Below are positions 14,907 to 21,999 of a stretch of 38,007 nucleotides of DNA, piece by piece. Each line of letters opens with the position of its first letter. Within the stretch, counting starts at the first letter, position 1. This DNA is from Actinokineospora spheciospongiae (GTDB lineage Bacteria; Actinomycetota; Actinomycetes; Mycobacteriales; Pseudonocardiaceae): the NCBI RefSeq assembly GCF_000564855.1, contig NZ_AYXG01000255.1, positions 1-38,007 of the forward strand, in the 5' to 3' direction. The notes under the pieces are model-generated. The model saw nothing but the letters and a program-made list of their open reading frames with translations. It made no database searches and had not been told where the DNA came from. The position numbers were made by a program, and so were the translations under genes.

Positions 14907-17446
14907 CCGTGCCCGACGGCGGTCGTTTCAGCCACGAGGTCCAGGACGCGCTGCAGACCCCAGCCGACGTCCGGGCCGACCACCACTCCGAGAACGAGCT
15001 GCGCAAGCTCGACGACTTCACCAGGATGATGGGGAAGGACAACCTCGGCTTCCTCTACGACAAGTGGCGCAACCACCCGGCCTGCCTGCCTGGGAACAAG
15101 TCCAGGTGGGGCAGCCAGCCCGTCTACGGCGACGGGTGGCAGGAGAAGACCGACCAGTCCGGCGGCCTGTACAAGCTCAAGATCATCAACTGGGGCATGA
15201 TGTGGGGCGCCAAGGGGCGCCTGGAGAACCTCATCAAGGCCGCCGGTGGCATCGACGGCTCGGCGGGCGCGGTCTCGGCCAAGCTCCAGGGCGCGTGGAA
15301 GAGCGGTGCCGGTGACCTCGCCGCCACCAAGTTCAACGACCTGCGCGCCGCCGCCATGGACTACAGCACCCAGCTCGGCCAACTGCGCGACCACATCACC
15401 GGCGCCCGCCAGACCACGCTGGACGTGATCAACAAGCTCAGGGACTTCCCGACCCAGAGCGACGTCGGCGGCAAGCCACTGGTCGACCGCTACAGCTCCC
15501 TCGGCGGCGGTGAGGGCGGCGGCGCCGAGGTCCGCGGCGACCTGAGCCGCTACATGGACGAGATGAAGCGCATCATCGGCCAGGAGTTCGGCGGCGGGGG
15601 CAAGGGCACCTACCGCGCCGGTCCCTACGCGCACGAGGAATGCGATCAGTTCAGCACAGTGACGCCGGGCATGCCGAGCTTCGGCACTTTCCAGGGTGCG
15701 CCGGGCAACGCAGGCGAGATGGTCTCCTTCGGTCGCGTCATGCAGACGCCGGAGACGATGCGGTGGGCGGGGCAGGTCCACCTGACCGACGGCAACAACC
15801 GCTGGGCCAACGAGATCTGCCACGAGCTCGACGCCTTCTGCGAGTGCTACTTCCTCACCATCGGCAACTTCCGGCGCCGCATCGAGGAGGCCGTCAAGGC
15901 CGTCGAGCAGGCCTGGGACACCCTGAACTCGGCCGCGACGACCATGTCCGCGGACCCGTTCGGCAAGCTCAGCCTCTCCGGTGCCAGCCAGCCCCCGCCG
16001 GAGGAGAAGCCCCCGCCCAAGGAGGACAAGCGCGGCTCGACCGGTGGCCCCCGGGAGACCGGCGGCACGGACACCGGCGGCACGGGCGGTTCGGACACCT
16101 CCACCCCGCCGAGCGCCGCCATGCCGCCCCCGCCCGAGGTCCCGCCGCTGCCGGACCCCACCCAGGCCGCCGGGGTCACCGACCCCACCGCGACCGACCC
16201 GACCACCACTGATCCGACCGCGACCGACCCGGCCACCGGTACGCCCGGTCAGAACACGGGCGGCAGCCCCGAGACGGTGACCATCACGGACGGGAACCGC
16301 ACGATCGGCGTGCAGAGCCCGGACGGCCAGGGCCACGTCAAGGTGACGGTCGACGACGGCACCGGCACCCCCAAGTCCTACGACCTCGACTTCGGCGCGG
16401 GCCAGCCCACGACCACCCCGGGAGCAGCCACCCCGGGAGCAGCCACCCCGGGAGCAGCCACCCCGGGAGCAGCCACCCCGACCTCGGGCTTCGGCCCCGA
16501 CGGCACCCCGGTCGCCCCCGGCCAGGACCCGGCGGCCCCGCCCCGGGCCGAGCACGTCCTCGCCGGTGCCGACGGCAAGGCGGTCATCCACGACGGCGAC
16601 CTGACCATCACCGCCGAGCGCCCGGACGGCGCCCCGGACACGGTCCGGGTCACCGTCGACAACGGGACCGGCACCCCGCAGGTCTACACGCTCGACTACG
16701 CCGACGGCCCCGCCGCGGATTCCACCGCTTCGAACCCCGCGGCACCCACCGCCGGGCCTCCCGGCACCGGGCAGCAGAACGCAGGCCCCCAGGCGCAGCC
16801 GCTCCAAGCGGGTCCGGCAGGCCAACCGGTCGCGGGCGCCCAAGCGCAATCACCCCAAGCCGATCCGATCGGTCAGCAGGCCGCGAGTCCCCAGGCGCAG
16901 CAGTTCCAGGCCGATCCGGTCGGTCAGCCGGTCGCGGGCGGCCAGCAGCAGGCGTTCGCGTCCGGCCCCGGTTTCGGCGACCCCGGCGTCGGGCAGCAGT
17001 CCGCGGGCTTCGGCGGCTCCGCCGACGGCCAGCCGCTCGGTCCGTTGCAGGAACCCTCGGCCGCCACCCACGCGTCGAGTGCCCTGACCGCGGGCGACGA
17101 GTGGGGTGCCGCGGGCAGCGCCTTCGACCAGGACGGTCGCGACGGTCACGCCGACGGCCTGCCCGCGTCCGCCCAGACCGGCGACGTGCAGGCTTCGGGT
17201 TCCGGCGAGGCCGGGCTGGCCAGCGCCCAACCCGGGCACCAGGGCGACGCGGCGGGCCCGGCGGGTGCCGGGGCCGCGGGCGGCGGGATGCCGATGGGCG
17301 GTGGCGGCGCGATGGGCGGCGGCGGGGGCGGTGGTGGCGGGGGCGACTCCGAGCGCGCCGGGTCCCAGTGGCGGACCGTGGGCAACCTGTTCGATGACGA
17401 CGACGAGGTCGGGCTGCCCCTCGGCGACGCGATCGGGGGTCGGTGA
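14903..17446 (+). CDS. Large WXG-like putative T7SS substrate with repetitive tail, cassette A
   Basis: The 847-aa product has no signal peptide. The N-terminal 350 residues are mainly helical, with a WXG-like turn Trp132-Lys-Ser-Gly135. The rest is low-complexity: Pro/Thr-rich (about 350-450), four ATPGA repeats (about 505-524), Gln/Ala/Gly repeats (about 620-700) and a polyglycine run before the end. Two copies of a beta-type motif, residues 457-498 and 559-602, share the pattern TITDG...PDG...TVDxGTGTPxxYxLD. The C-terminus is acidic (NLFDDDDEVG). The GTG at 14903 overlaps the previous stop; a GTG at 14909 has better ribosome-binding-site spacing. Likely secreted or surface-associated; not identifiable as PPE, LXG or any other named family. 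Confidence 0.85.
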   Translation: MTVPDGGRFSHEVQDALQTPADVRADHHSENELRKLDDFTRMMGKDNLGFLYDKWRNHPACLPGNKSRWGSQPVYGDGWQEKTDQSGGLYKLKIINWGMMWGAKGRLENLIKAAGGIDGSAGAVSAKLQGAWKSGAGDLAATKFNDLRAAAMDYSTQLGQLRDHITGARQTTLDVINKLRDFPTQSDVGGKPLVDRYSSLGGGEGGGAEVRGDLSRYMDEMKRIIGQEFGGGGKGTYRAGPYAHEECDQFSTVTPGMPSFGTFQGAPGNAGEMVSFGRVMQTPETMRWAGQVHLTDGNNRWANEICHELDAFCECYFLTIGNFRRRIEEAVKAVEQAWDTLNSAATTMSADPFGKLSLSGASQPPPEEKPPPKEDKRGSTGGPRETGGTDTGGTGGSDTSTPPSAAMPPPPEVPPLPDPTQAAGVTDPTATDPTTTDPTATDPATGTPGQNTGGSPETVTITDGNRTIGVQSPDGQGHVKVTVDDGTGTPKSYDLDFGAGQPTTTPGAATPGAATPGAATPGAATPTSGFGPDGTPVAPGQDPAAPPRAEHVLAGADGKAVIHDGDLTITAERPDGAPDTVRVTVDNGTGTPQVYTLDYADGPAADSTASNPAAPTAGPPGTGQQNAGPQAQPLQAGPAGQPVAGAQAQSPQADPIGQQAASPQAQQFQADPVGQPVAGGQQQAFASGPGFGDPGVGQQSAGFGGSADGQPLGPLQEPSAATHASSALTAGDEWGAAGSAFDQDGRDGHADGLPASAQTGDVQASGSGEAGLASAQPGHQGDAAGPAGAGAAGGGMPMGGGGAMGGGGGGGGGGDSERAGSQWRTVGNLFDDDDEVGLPLGDAIGGR
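16415..16474 (+). repeat. Four perfect 15-bp tandem repeats in the large cassette A gene
   Basis: The unit ACCCCGGGAGCAGCC occurs four times without change (16415, 16430, 16445, 16460), encoding TPGAA repeats. Perfect identity at DNA level suggests recent slippage expansion; the unit is a multiple of three, so copy-number change keeps the frame. Confidence 0.9.
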
Positions 17447-17970
17447 ACACCGTGACCGAACCGAACCGGGCCATCCTGGCCCAGTACGAGGACATCGCCG
17501 CCCAGCACACCGCCCGGGTCGACGGCATCGGCGAGGAGTTCGCCGCCGAGCTGGCCCGCCAGGACGCGCTGGCCGCCGAGCGGGCCCGCGCGGCGGCCGA
17601 GGCGCTGCCCGCGGCGGAGGCGGCCCGCGAAGCCGCTCGCGCCCCGCAGGAGCCGGTCGAGCCGCCGAAGCCCGATTGGGGGCCGCGGCAGAACCGGCAG
17701 GTCGTCATGTCGTTCGGCGACGAGGAGTTGCGCGCCGAGGCCGCCCCGCGGACGACGCCCATCCCGGTGCAGGCCGCGCCGCCGACCACCCCCATCCCGG
17801 TGCCCGAGCCGGTTCGGGAGCCGCAGCCGCCGCGATACCTGTCCTTCGGGGGCGAGGAGGACGAGGCGGAAGCCGCGCTCCCGCCGCGGGTGGAGCGGCG
17901 GCCGGTTCGGCCGAGCAGGCCCGCCGAGCCCGACGACGACGACCTGTCCGGGCACACCTGGATGCGCTGA
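17443..17970 (+). CDS. Small charged helical protein, third gene of cassette A
   Basis: Unrecognised 175-aa protein. Residues 1-70 form an alanine/glutamate-rich helix (coiled-coil-like); the rest is proline-rich and acidic. Two short motifs recur: VVMSFGDEE (87-95) and YLSFGGEED (132-140). The C-terminus is DDDDLSGHTWMR. It starts by a GTGA overlap with the large gene (a GTG at 17452 is also possible), so its synthesis is coupled. A strong terminator follows. Its equivalent in cassette B is 20780-21034. A chaperone or co-secreted partner role is inference from position. Confidence 0.8.
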   Translation: MNTVTEPNRAILAQYEDIAAQHTARVDGIGEEFAAELARQDALAAERARAAAEALPAAEAAREAARAPQEPVEPPKPDWGPRQNRQVVMSFGDEELRAEAAPRTTPIPVQAAPPTTPIPVPEPVREPQPPRYLSFGGEEDEAEAALPPRVERRPVRPSRPAEPDDDDLSGHTWMR

Positions 17971-17984
17971 TCCGTCCACCGCGG

Positions 17985-18023
17985 ACGCCCCGCCGCCGAG
18001 TCCACTCGGGAGCGGGGCGTTTT
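17985..18023 (+). terminator. Intrinsic terminator ending cassette A
   Basis: ACGCCCCGC (17985-17993) pairs with GCGGGGCGT (18012-18020), enclosing a second stem CCGAGT/ACTCGG (17996-18009), and runs into TTTT. It isolates cassette A from cassette B. Confidence 0.88.
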
Positions 18024-18050
18024 GCGTCCGTTAAGGGATCTGCCCGATCC

Positions 18051-18080
18051 GGAACCCGCCGTCGCCGTGCGGACGTCGTA
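18051..18080 (+). promoter_or_regulatory. ECF (SigM-like) promoter candidate for cassette B
   Basis: GGAACC (18051-18056), 17 bases, then CGTCGTA (18074-18080), the same as upstream of the esx pair (10766-10795). It lies between the cassette A terminator and the cassette B start and is the only promoter-like element seen there. Confidence 0.5.
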
Positions 18081-18117
18081 GGTGGACGAGCAGGTGCGAG
18101 GGAAGAGGGCGATCGTG

Positions 18118-18423
18118 GTGGACGGGTACAGCACCGGGGGTGAGTTGGCCGGGATCGCCGGGCGCGTCAAGGGGCAGGTCGAGCCCATCGGCGCGCAGGC
18201 GGACCGGCTCGACGACGGGCAGGTCGGTCCGGCCGACTTCGGGCGGGCGTTCGCCGACCGCGGGAGCGCCTACGCCGAGGCCCTGCGCGGGCACCTCGTC
18301 GCCGGGGTGCGCGGGTACGCGACCGCCACCAGCACCTACGCCGACCGGTTGACCGACACCCACCGCGACTACGCCGCGGCCGAGCAGGACAACAGCTCCA
18401 CCGTCCGGAATGCGTGGCAGTGA
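18118..18423 (+). CDS. Small EspC/WXG100-like protein, first gene of cassette B
   Basis: The 101-aa helical protein has an N-terminus MDGYSTGGELAGIAGRV and a long amphipathic second half (YADRLTDTHRDYAAAE). It has no WXG and no signal peptide. I choose the GTG at 18118, eight bases after AAGAGGG; in-frame GTGs at 18115 and 18082 are possible, and the earliest would begin at the edge of the promoter element. It overlaps the next gene by one base (TGATG). Position and size match the first gene of cassette A, though sequence identity is low. Probably a T7SS partner protein; inference. Confidence 0.78.
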   Translation: MDGYSTGGELAGIAGRVKGQVEPIGAQADRLDDGQVGPADFGRAFADRGSAYAEALRGHLVAGVRGYATATSTYADRLTDTHRDYAAAEQDNSSTVRNAWQ

Positions 18424-20783
18424 TGGCCGACTACAGCACCTGGGACGAGGTCAAGGCGGTCCTGGACGACCCCGCCGTCTCCGACGACGACAAGGCCCGC
18501 ATCCTGCGCGCCTTCGCCGACGTGCACGGCTCCTCGCCGTTCCTCGGGCGCGACCCGGAGTTCTGGGACAACGCCGGGGAGATCGAGGACTACGCCGACC
18601 GCTACGGCGTCCGGGACGACGTCCGCGACCGGATCGGCGGCTTCCCCAGCCGGGAGGAGCGGGACGCGGGTCAGGCGACGCTCGACCGGGAGCTGAACCG
18701 CGCCGAGTGGGACCGGGCCGTGGACCGGGCGGGGGAGGACCTGGCGGGCCTGCCCGGCCGCACCGTCGAGGGCGGTGGCGCGGGGGTCGGTACCTCCGAC
18801 GAGATCTTGGAACCCGGCTCTCGCGGCATGGGTTTCTTCGCGCTGTTCCTCCCGCCCTACCGGGACTGGCGCTGCGGTGGCCCCGACCTGCACACCGACT
18901 TCGAGAACGTCTACGACGAGCTGAAGTCCATCAACTTCGGCAGGTTCCGCGCCGACGCCGCCACCATGGGCCAGGTGCACGGCGAGCTGACCGAGGTGAC
19001 CCTCGACCTGAGCACCGCCGCGGGTGACCTGCGCGGCGTGTGGTCCGGCCCGGCCGCCGACGCCGCCGACGCCTACGGGCGCGCGTTCGTCGGGCACGGC
19101 CGGGAGGTCGCCGACAGCGCCGGGACCGCGTCGACCCTGGTCACCGAGGGCGTCGCGCACATCGAGACGGCCGTGCTGCACCGGGCGCAGACCGTGTTCG
19201 GGCTGTGGGCGGACACCGTGGACGGGCTCACGCCCCAGGACACCTCCCGGGTCATCCGGGCCGCCCGGCAGCAGGCGGACCGGGACGAGCTGCGCGACAT
19301 GCGCGGCTGGCCGATGTTCGGCGGGCTCGACGACGACCTGTTCTCCTGGATCGGCTGGGCCCTCTGGGGCAACCGGGTGCGGGAGATCATGGCCCAGGCG
19401 GCCCAGGGGTGGCTCGACGGCACGTTCGTGGCCCTGTTCGACCAGAAGAAGCGGACCTTCGACGAGATCTGCGCCTCCACCAGGGAATCGGTGTCGGAGG
19501 GGTGGGCGGCCGTCGTCGAGGGGCTGAACGCCGTCCCGGCCGATCCGTTCGCCGACCTGGCGGGCGGCATCGAGGTGCCGCGGCCGGACACCGGGCAGGG
19601 GCCCTCGACGCAGGGGCCGGGCGCGGTGGAGAACCCCACGTCGGGAAGCCCTTCGTCGGGTGGTGGCGGCGCGCCGACCGCGCCTTCGTCGTCGGGCAGC
19701 CCATCCGCTCCCGGCGGGGGCGGGTCCGGTTCGGGGGCTTCGAGCGGTGGGACTCCGCAGGCGCCCGCGGTCCCGACCGTTCCGCAGGGTGCGCTCACGC
19801 AGCTCGACCAGGCGCCGGGCGCGGGCGCGGGGCCCCGGCTCGACGACCTGATCACCGGCGGCGCGGGTGGGCACGTCGGCGGCGGGGTGGGCGACGCGCT
19901 CGACCCGGCCCCGGACACGGTCACCATCACCGACGGGGACGTCTCGTACACGGTCTCCGAACCGGACGCGGCCGGGCGGGCGACGCTCACCGTGGACACC
20001 GGGGACGGCAAGCCCAAGACCCACCAGCTCGACTTCGGACCGGCAGGCGCCGACGCGGGCTTCGGTCCCGAGCGGCGGGTCGCGGCGGAGGGCGTCCTCA
20101 CCCCGGAGCCGGGGACGGGCAAGATCCAGGTCACCGACTCGCTCACGGCCGAGCGCACCGAGGACGGGAAGATCGTCCTGCGCACCCCGGGCGTGGACGG
20201 CGCGGCCCCGAAGTCCTACACGGTCGACTTCCACGAACCCGCGCCCGCCGATCCCGCTTCGCGGCCTGCCGGGCTCGCCGGTGGGATGCCGGTGGACACC
20301 GCGGGCACCGCCGGTGGCTCCGCGAGCGGCGGGCCTGGCGGGGGCTCGGCAGGCGGCGGCCCAGCGGCGGGCGGTGGTTCGGCCGGCGGTGGTCCTGCCG
20401 GTGGGGGTTCGGCGGGCGGTGGCCCAGTGGCGGGCGGTGGTCCGGCGGGCGGCGGTTCCCCCGGCGGTGGGGCCGCCGCGCCCGTGCCCGCCGGGCCGGG
20501 GTCGTTCGCCGGGGCCATGCCCGCCGAGGCCGTGCCGGGGAACCCGGCGGGCGGCGTCGCCGCCGCCGCACCCGCCGCCTCCGGTGGGTCCGGTGGGTCC
20601 GGGGGCGGTGGCGGGTTCGGCGGCACGCCGATGATGGGCGGCATGGGCGCGGGCGGTGGCGGCAACGCCGGGGGGACCGACCGCGAAGCCAACCGCTACC
20701 TGGTGGCCAAGGACGTGTTCGAGGAGGACTTCGACCGCTTCGCCAGGGTCAAGGGGATGCTGGACCCGGAGTCGGTCAAGTGA
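18423..20783 (+). CDS. Large WXG putative T7SS substrate with Gly-rich tail, cassette B
   Basis: The 786-aa product has an N-terminal acidic/helical region (1-150), a WXG100-like helical core with a strict WXG turn Trp207-Ser-Gly209 and following long helices (to about 380), then a Pro/Ser/Gly-rich tail. Two copies of the beta-type motif found in cassette A lie at 498-539 and about 566-604 (TITDG...LTVDTGDGKPKTHQLDFG). A long Gly/Ala repeat (GGGSAGGG and GGGPAGGG units, about 635-690) precedes a charged C-terminus ending KGMLDPESVK. ATG at 18423 in a TGATG junction; GTGs at 18414 and 18420 are alternatives. The same architecture and gene neighbours as 14903-17446 argue for duplication and divergence. 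The function is unknown; export by the local T7SS is inferred. Confidence 0.85.
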   Translation: MADYSTWDEVKAVLDDPAVSDDDKARILRAFADVHGSSPFLGRDPEFWDNAGEIEDYADRYGVRDDVRDRIGGFPSREERDAGQATLDRELNRAEWDRAVDRAGEDLAGLPGRTVEGGGAGVGTSDEILEPGSRGMGFFALFLPPYRDWRCGGPDLHTDFENVYDELKSINFGRFRADAATMGQVHGELTEVTLDLSTAAGDLRGVWSGPAADAADAYGRAFVGHGREVADSAGTASTLVTEGVAHIETAVLHRAQTVFGLWADTVDGLTPQDTSRVIRAARQQADRDELRDMRGWPMFGGLDDDLFSWIGWALWGNRVREIMAQAAQGWLDGTFVALFDQKKRTFDEICASTRESVSEGWAAVVEGLNAVPADPFADLAGGIEVPRPDTGQGPSTQGPGAVENPTSGSPSSGGGGAPTAPSSSGSPSAPGGGGSGSGASSGGTPQAPAVPTVPQGALTQLDQAPGAGAGPRLDDLITGGAGGHVGGGVGDALDPAPDTVTITDGDVSYTVSEPDAAGRATLTVDTGDGKPKTHQLDFGPAGADAGFGPERRVAAEGVLTPEPGTGKIQVTDSLTAERTEDGKIVLRTPGVDGAAPKSYTVDFHEPAPADPASRPAGLAGGMPVDTAGTAGGSASGGPGGGSAGGGPAAGGGSAGGGPAGGGSAGGGPVAGGGPAGGGSPGGGAAAPVPAGPGSFAGAMPAEAVPGNPAGGVAAAAPAASGGSGGSGGGGGFGGTPMMGGMGAGGGGNAGGTDREANRYLVAKDVFEEDFDRFARVKGMLDPESVK

Positions 20784-21034
20784 CCCCCGGACTGGACGGG
20801 GCACGGGCCCGGTTGGCGGCCGCCGCGGCGGCCGTCCGGGAGGTGCGGCTCCGGGAGGAGGACGCGCTGGCCGAGGTGCGTCGGCGGGCGGCGGCCAACA
20901 GCGCCGCCGCCGGTGCCGCCGCGCTGGCGGCCGCCGAGGCCATCGACCGTTCCGAGGAGCGGGCCAAGTCCACCGCGCCGCCTCGGCCGGAGGCGAAGTC
21001 CTACGTGCTGGACCTCGGACCCGCCGAGGACTGA
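20780..21034 (+). CDS. Small alanine-rich protein, third gene of cassette B
   Basis: Unrecognised 84-aa product: an Ala/Arg/Glu-rich helix (residues 5-65) and a C-terminal KSYVLDLGPAED (73-84). The KSYxLDxG segment resembles the closing strand of the beta motif in the large proteins (PKSYDLDFG, PKSYTVDF). It begins by a GTGA overlap with the large gene, exactly as 17443 does in cassette A. It is shorter than its cassette A counterpart but has the same helix-plus-motif layout. A partner of the large protein is inferred. Confidence 0.75.
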   Translation: MTPGLDGARARLAAAAAAVREVRLREEDALAEVRRRAAANSAAAGAAALAAAEAIDRSEERAKSTAPPRPEAKSYVLDLGPAED

Positions 21035-21103
21035 GGTCCCGCCGGGCCGGGGAGCGACCGCACCCCGGCGCCTGGTCGACAGGTCTTCCGAGGACCGGGG
21101 TTC

Positions 21104-21132
21104 CGCGTGACCGGAGGCTGCCCGGTCACGCG
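21104..21132. terminator. Bidirectional hairpin between convergent genes
   Basis: An 11-bp perfect stem (21104-21114 with 21122-21132) with a 7-base loop lies between cassette B and the convergent hydrolase gene and includes the hydrolase stop codon (21126-21128). No T-run. The sequence CTGGTCGACAGGTCTTCC at 21072 is an imperfect copy of the hydrolase 3' end at 21135. Confidence 0.6.
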
Positions 21133-21950
21133 CTCTGGTCGACCGGGTCTTCCAGGGTGTTGTCGAAGGTGATGTCGGCCGACTTGAACGGGGTCTCCAG
21201 GAGCGGCAGGTAGTCCCGCTGCCCCGCCAGGTGCACCAGGAAGAACGCCGTCAGCAGGGCCTTGGCCGCCTTGTGCGTCGCCGACTCCGCCTTGCCCGCG
21301 ACCAGCAGCCCGCTCCAGTGCCTGCCCTCGGTGAACCCCAGGTGGCTGGCCTTGGGCAGGGTGCGCACCTGCGCCGGGCCGGACCACGCCTCGGCGATCA
21401 GCTCCGCGTTGGCCACCGGTGGGGCGACGACGTCGCGCCCGCCGACCAGGTGCAGGCCGGGCATCGAGCACCCCCGCGCCGCGTCCGTGGCGAACGGGCG
21501 GGTCTGGGCCGCGGCCAGGGTGGCCACCGCCCGGACCTTCGGGTTGGCCGCCGCCGCCAGGACCGCGCTGCCGCCGCCGGTGGAGTGACCGGCCAGGCCG
21601 AGCTTGCCCGGGTCCACGCTGATCGCGCCGTCGCCGAGGCGGACCCCCACGCAGACGTCCAGGGTGGTCTGCAGGTCAGCGGCCAGGAGGCGGTGCGAGC
21701 CGAGCGGGCCCGCGTGGGTGGCCGGGGCCGCCGCGACGACGCCCCAGGACGCCAGGTGGCGCAGGAGGCCGTGGTAGCGGGAGGGGGGTTGCAGCCAGCC
21801 GTGGCCGAAGGCGACCGCGGGCAGGCCGAGGCCCGACTCCGGGGTGCAGACCAGTCCGGGCATCCCGACGAGCGCCAGGTCACCGCGCAGGACTCGGTGC
21901 GGGCCCTGGCGGGACAGCTCGACGAGGAGGTTCTTGGCCTTGCGTGCCAT
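21126..21950 (-). CDS. Alpha/beta hydrolase, chlorophyllase/cutinase-like
   Basis: Serine hydrolase of 274 aa with no signal peptide. The nucleophile elbow GHSTGG holds Ser123; FGHGW (48-52) is the likely oxyanion region; Asp in GGRDVV and His in KASHLGF complete a plausible triad. The pattern fits the chlorophyllase/PET-hydrolase-like branch (dienelactone hydrolase superfamily), but without the secretion signal of true cutinases. The substrate is unknown. It diverges from glmS over only 49 bp. TAGGCT lies six bases before its ATG, so the message is probably leaderless. Confidence 0.85.
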   Translation of the reverse strand: MARKAKNLLVELSRQGPHRVLRGDLALVGMPGLVCTPESGLGLPAVAFGHGWLQPPSRYHGLLRHLASWGVVAAAPATHAGPLGSHRLLAADLQTTLDVCVGVRLGDGAISVDPGKLGLAGHSTGGGSAVLAAAANPKVRAVATLAAAQTRPFATDAARGCSMPGLHLVGGRDVVAPPVANAELIAEAWSGPAQVRTLPKASHLGFTEGRHWSGLLVAGKAESATHKAAKALLTAFFLVHLAGQRDYLPLLETPFKSADITFDNTLEDPVDQSA

Positions 21951-21956
21951 GCGCGC

Positions 21957-21962
21957 AGCCTA
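21957..21962 (-). promoter_or_regulatory. -10 element for leaderless hydrolase transcript
   Basis: On the minus strand TAGGCT is followed by six bases and the ATG of the hydrolase gene, placing the predicted transcription start at the start codon. No ribosome binding site is present. The same hexamer and spacing occur before the HAD gene at 27985. Confidence 0.55.
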
Positions 21963-21987
21963 TCCGGGTCCCCCCGGCGCGGCCGGC

Positions 21988-21993
21988 TACCCT
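21988..21993 (+). promoter_or_regulatory. -10 element for leaderless glmS transcript
   Basis: TACCCT, six bases, then GTG of glmS at 22000. No purine-rich ribosome binding site precedes the start. It lies 25 bases from the divergent hydrolase -10 element, so both promoters share a 49-bp gap. Confidence 0.55.
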
Positions 21994-21999
21994 GGTCGG

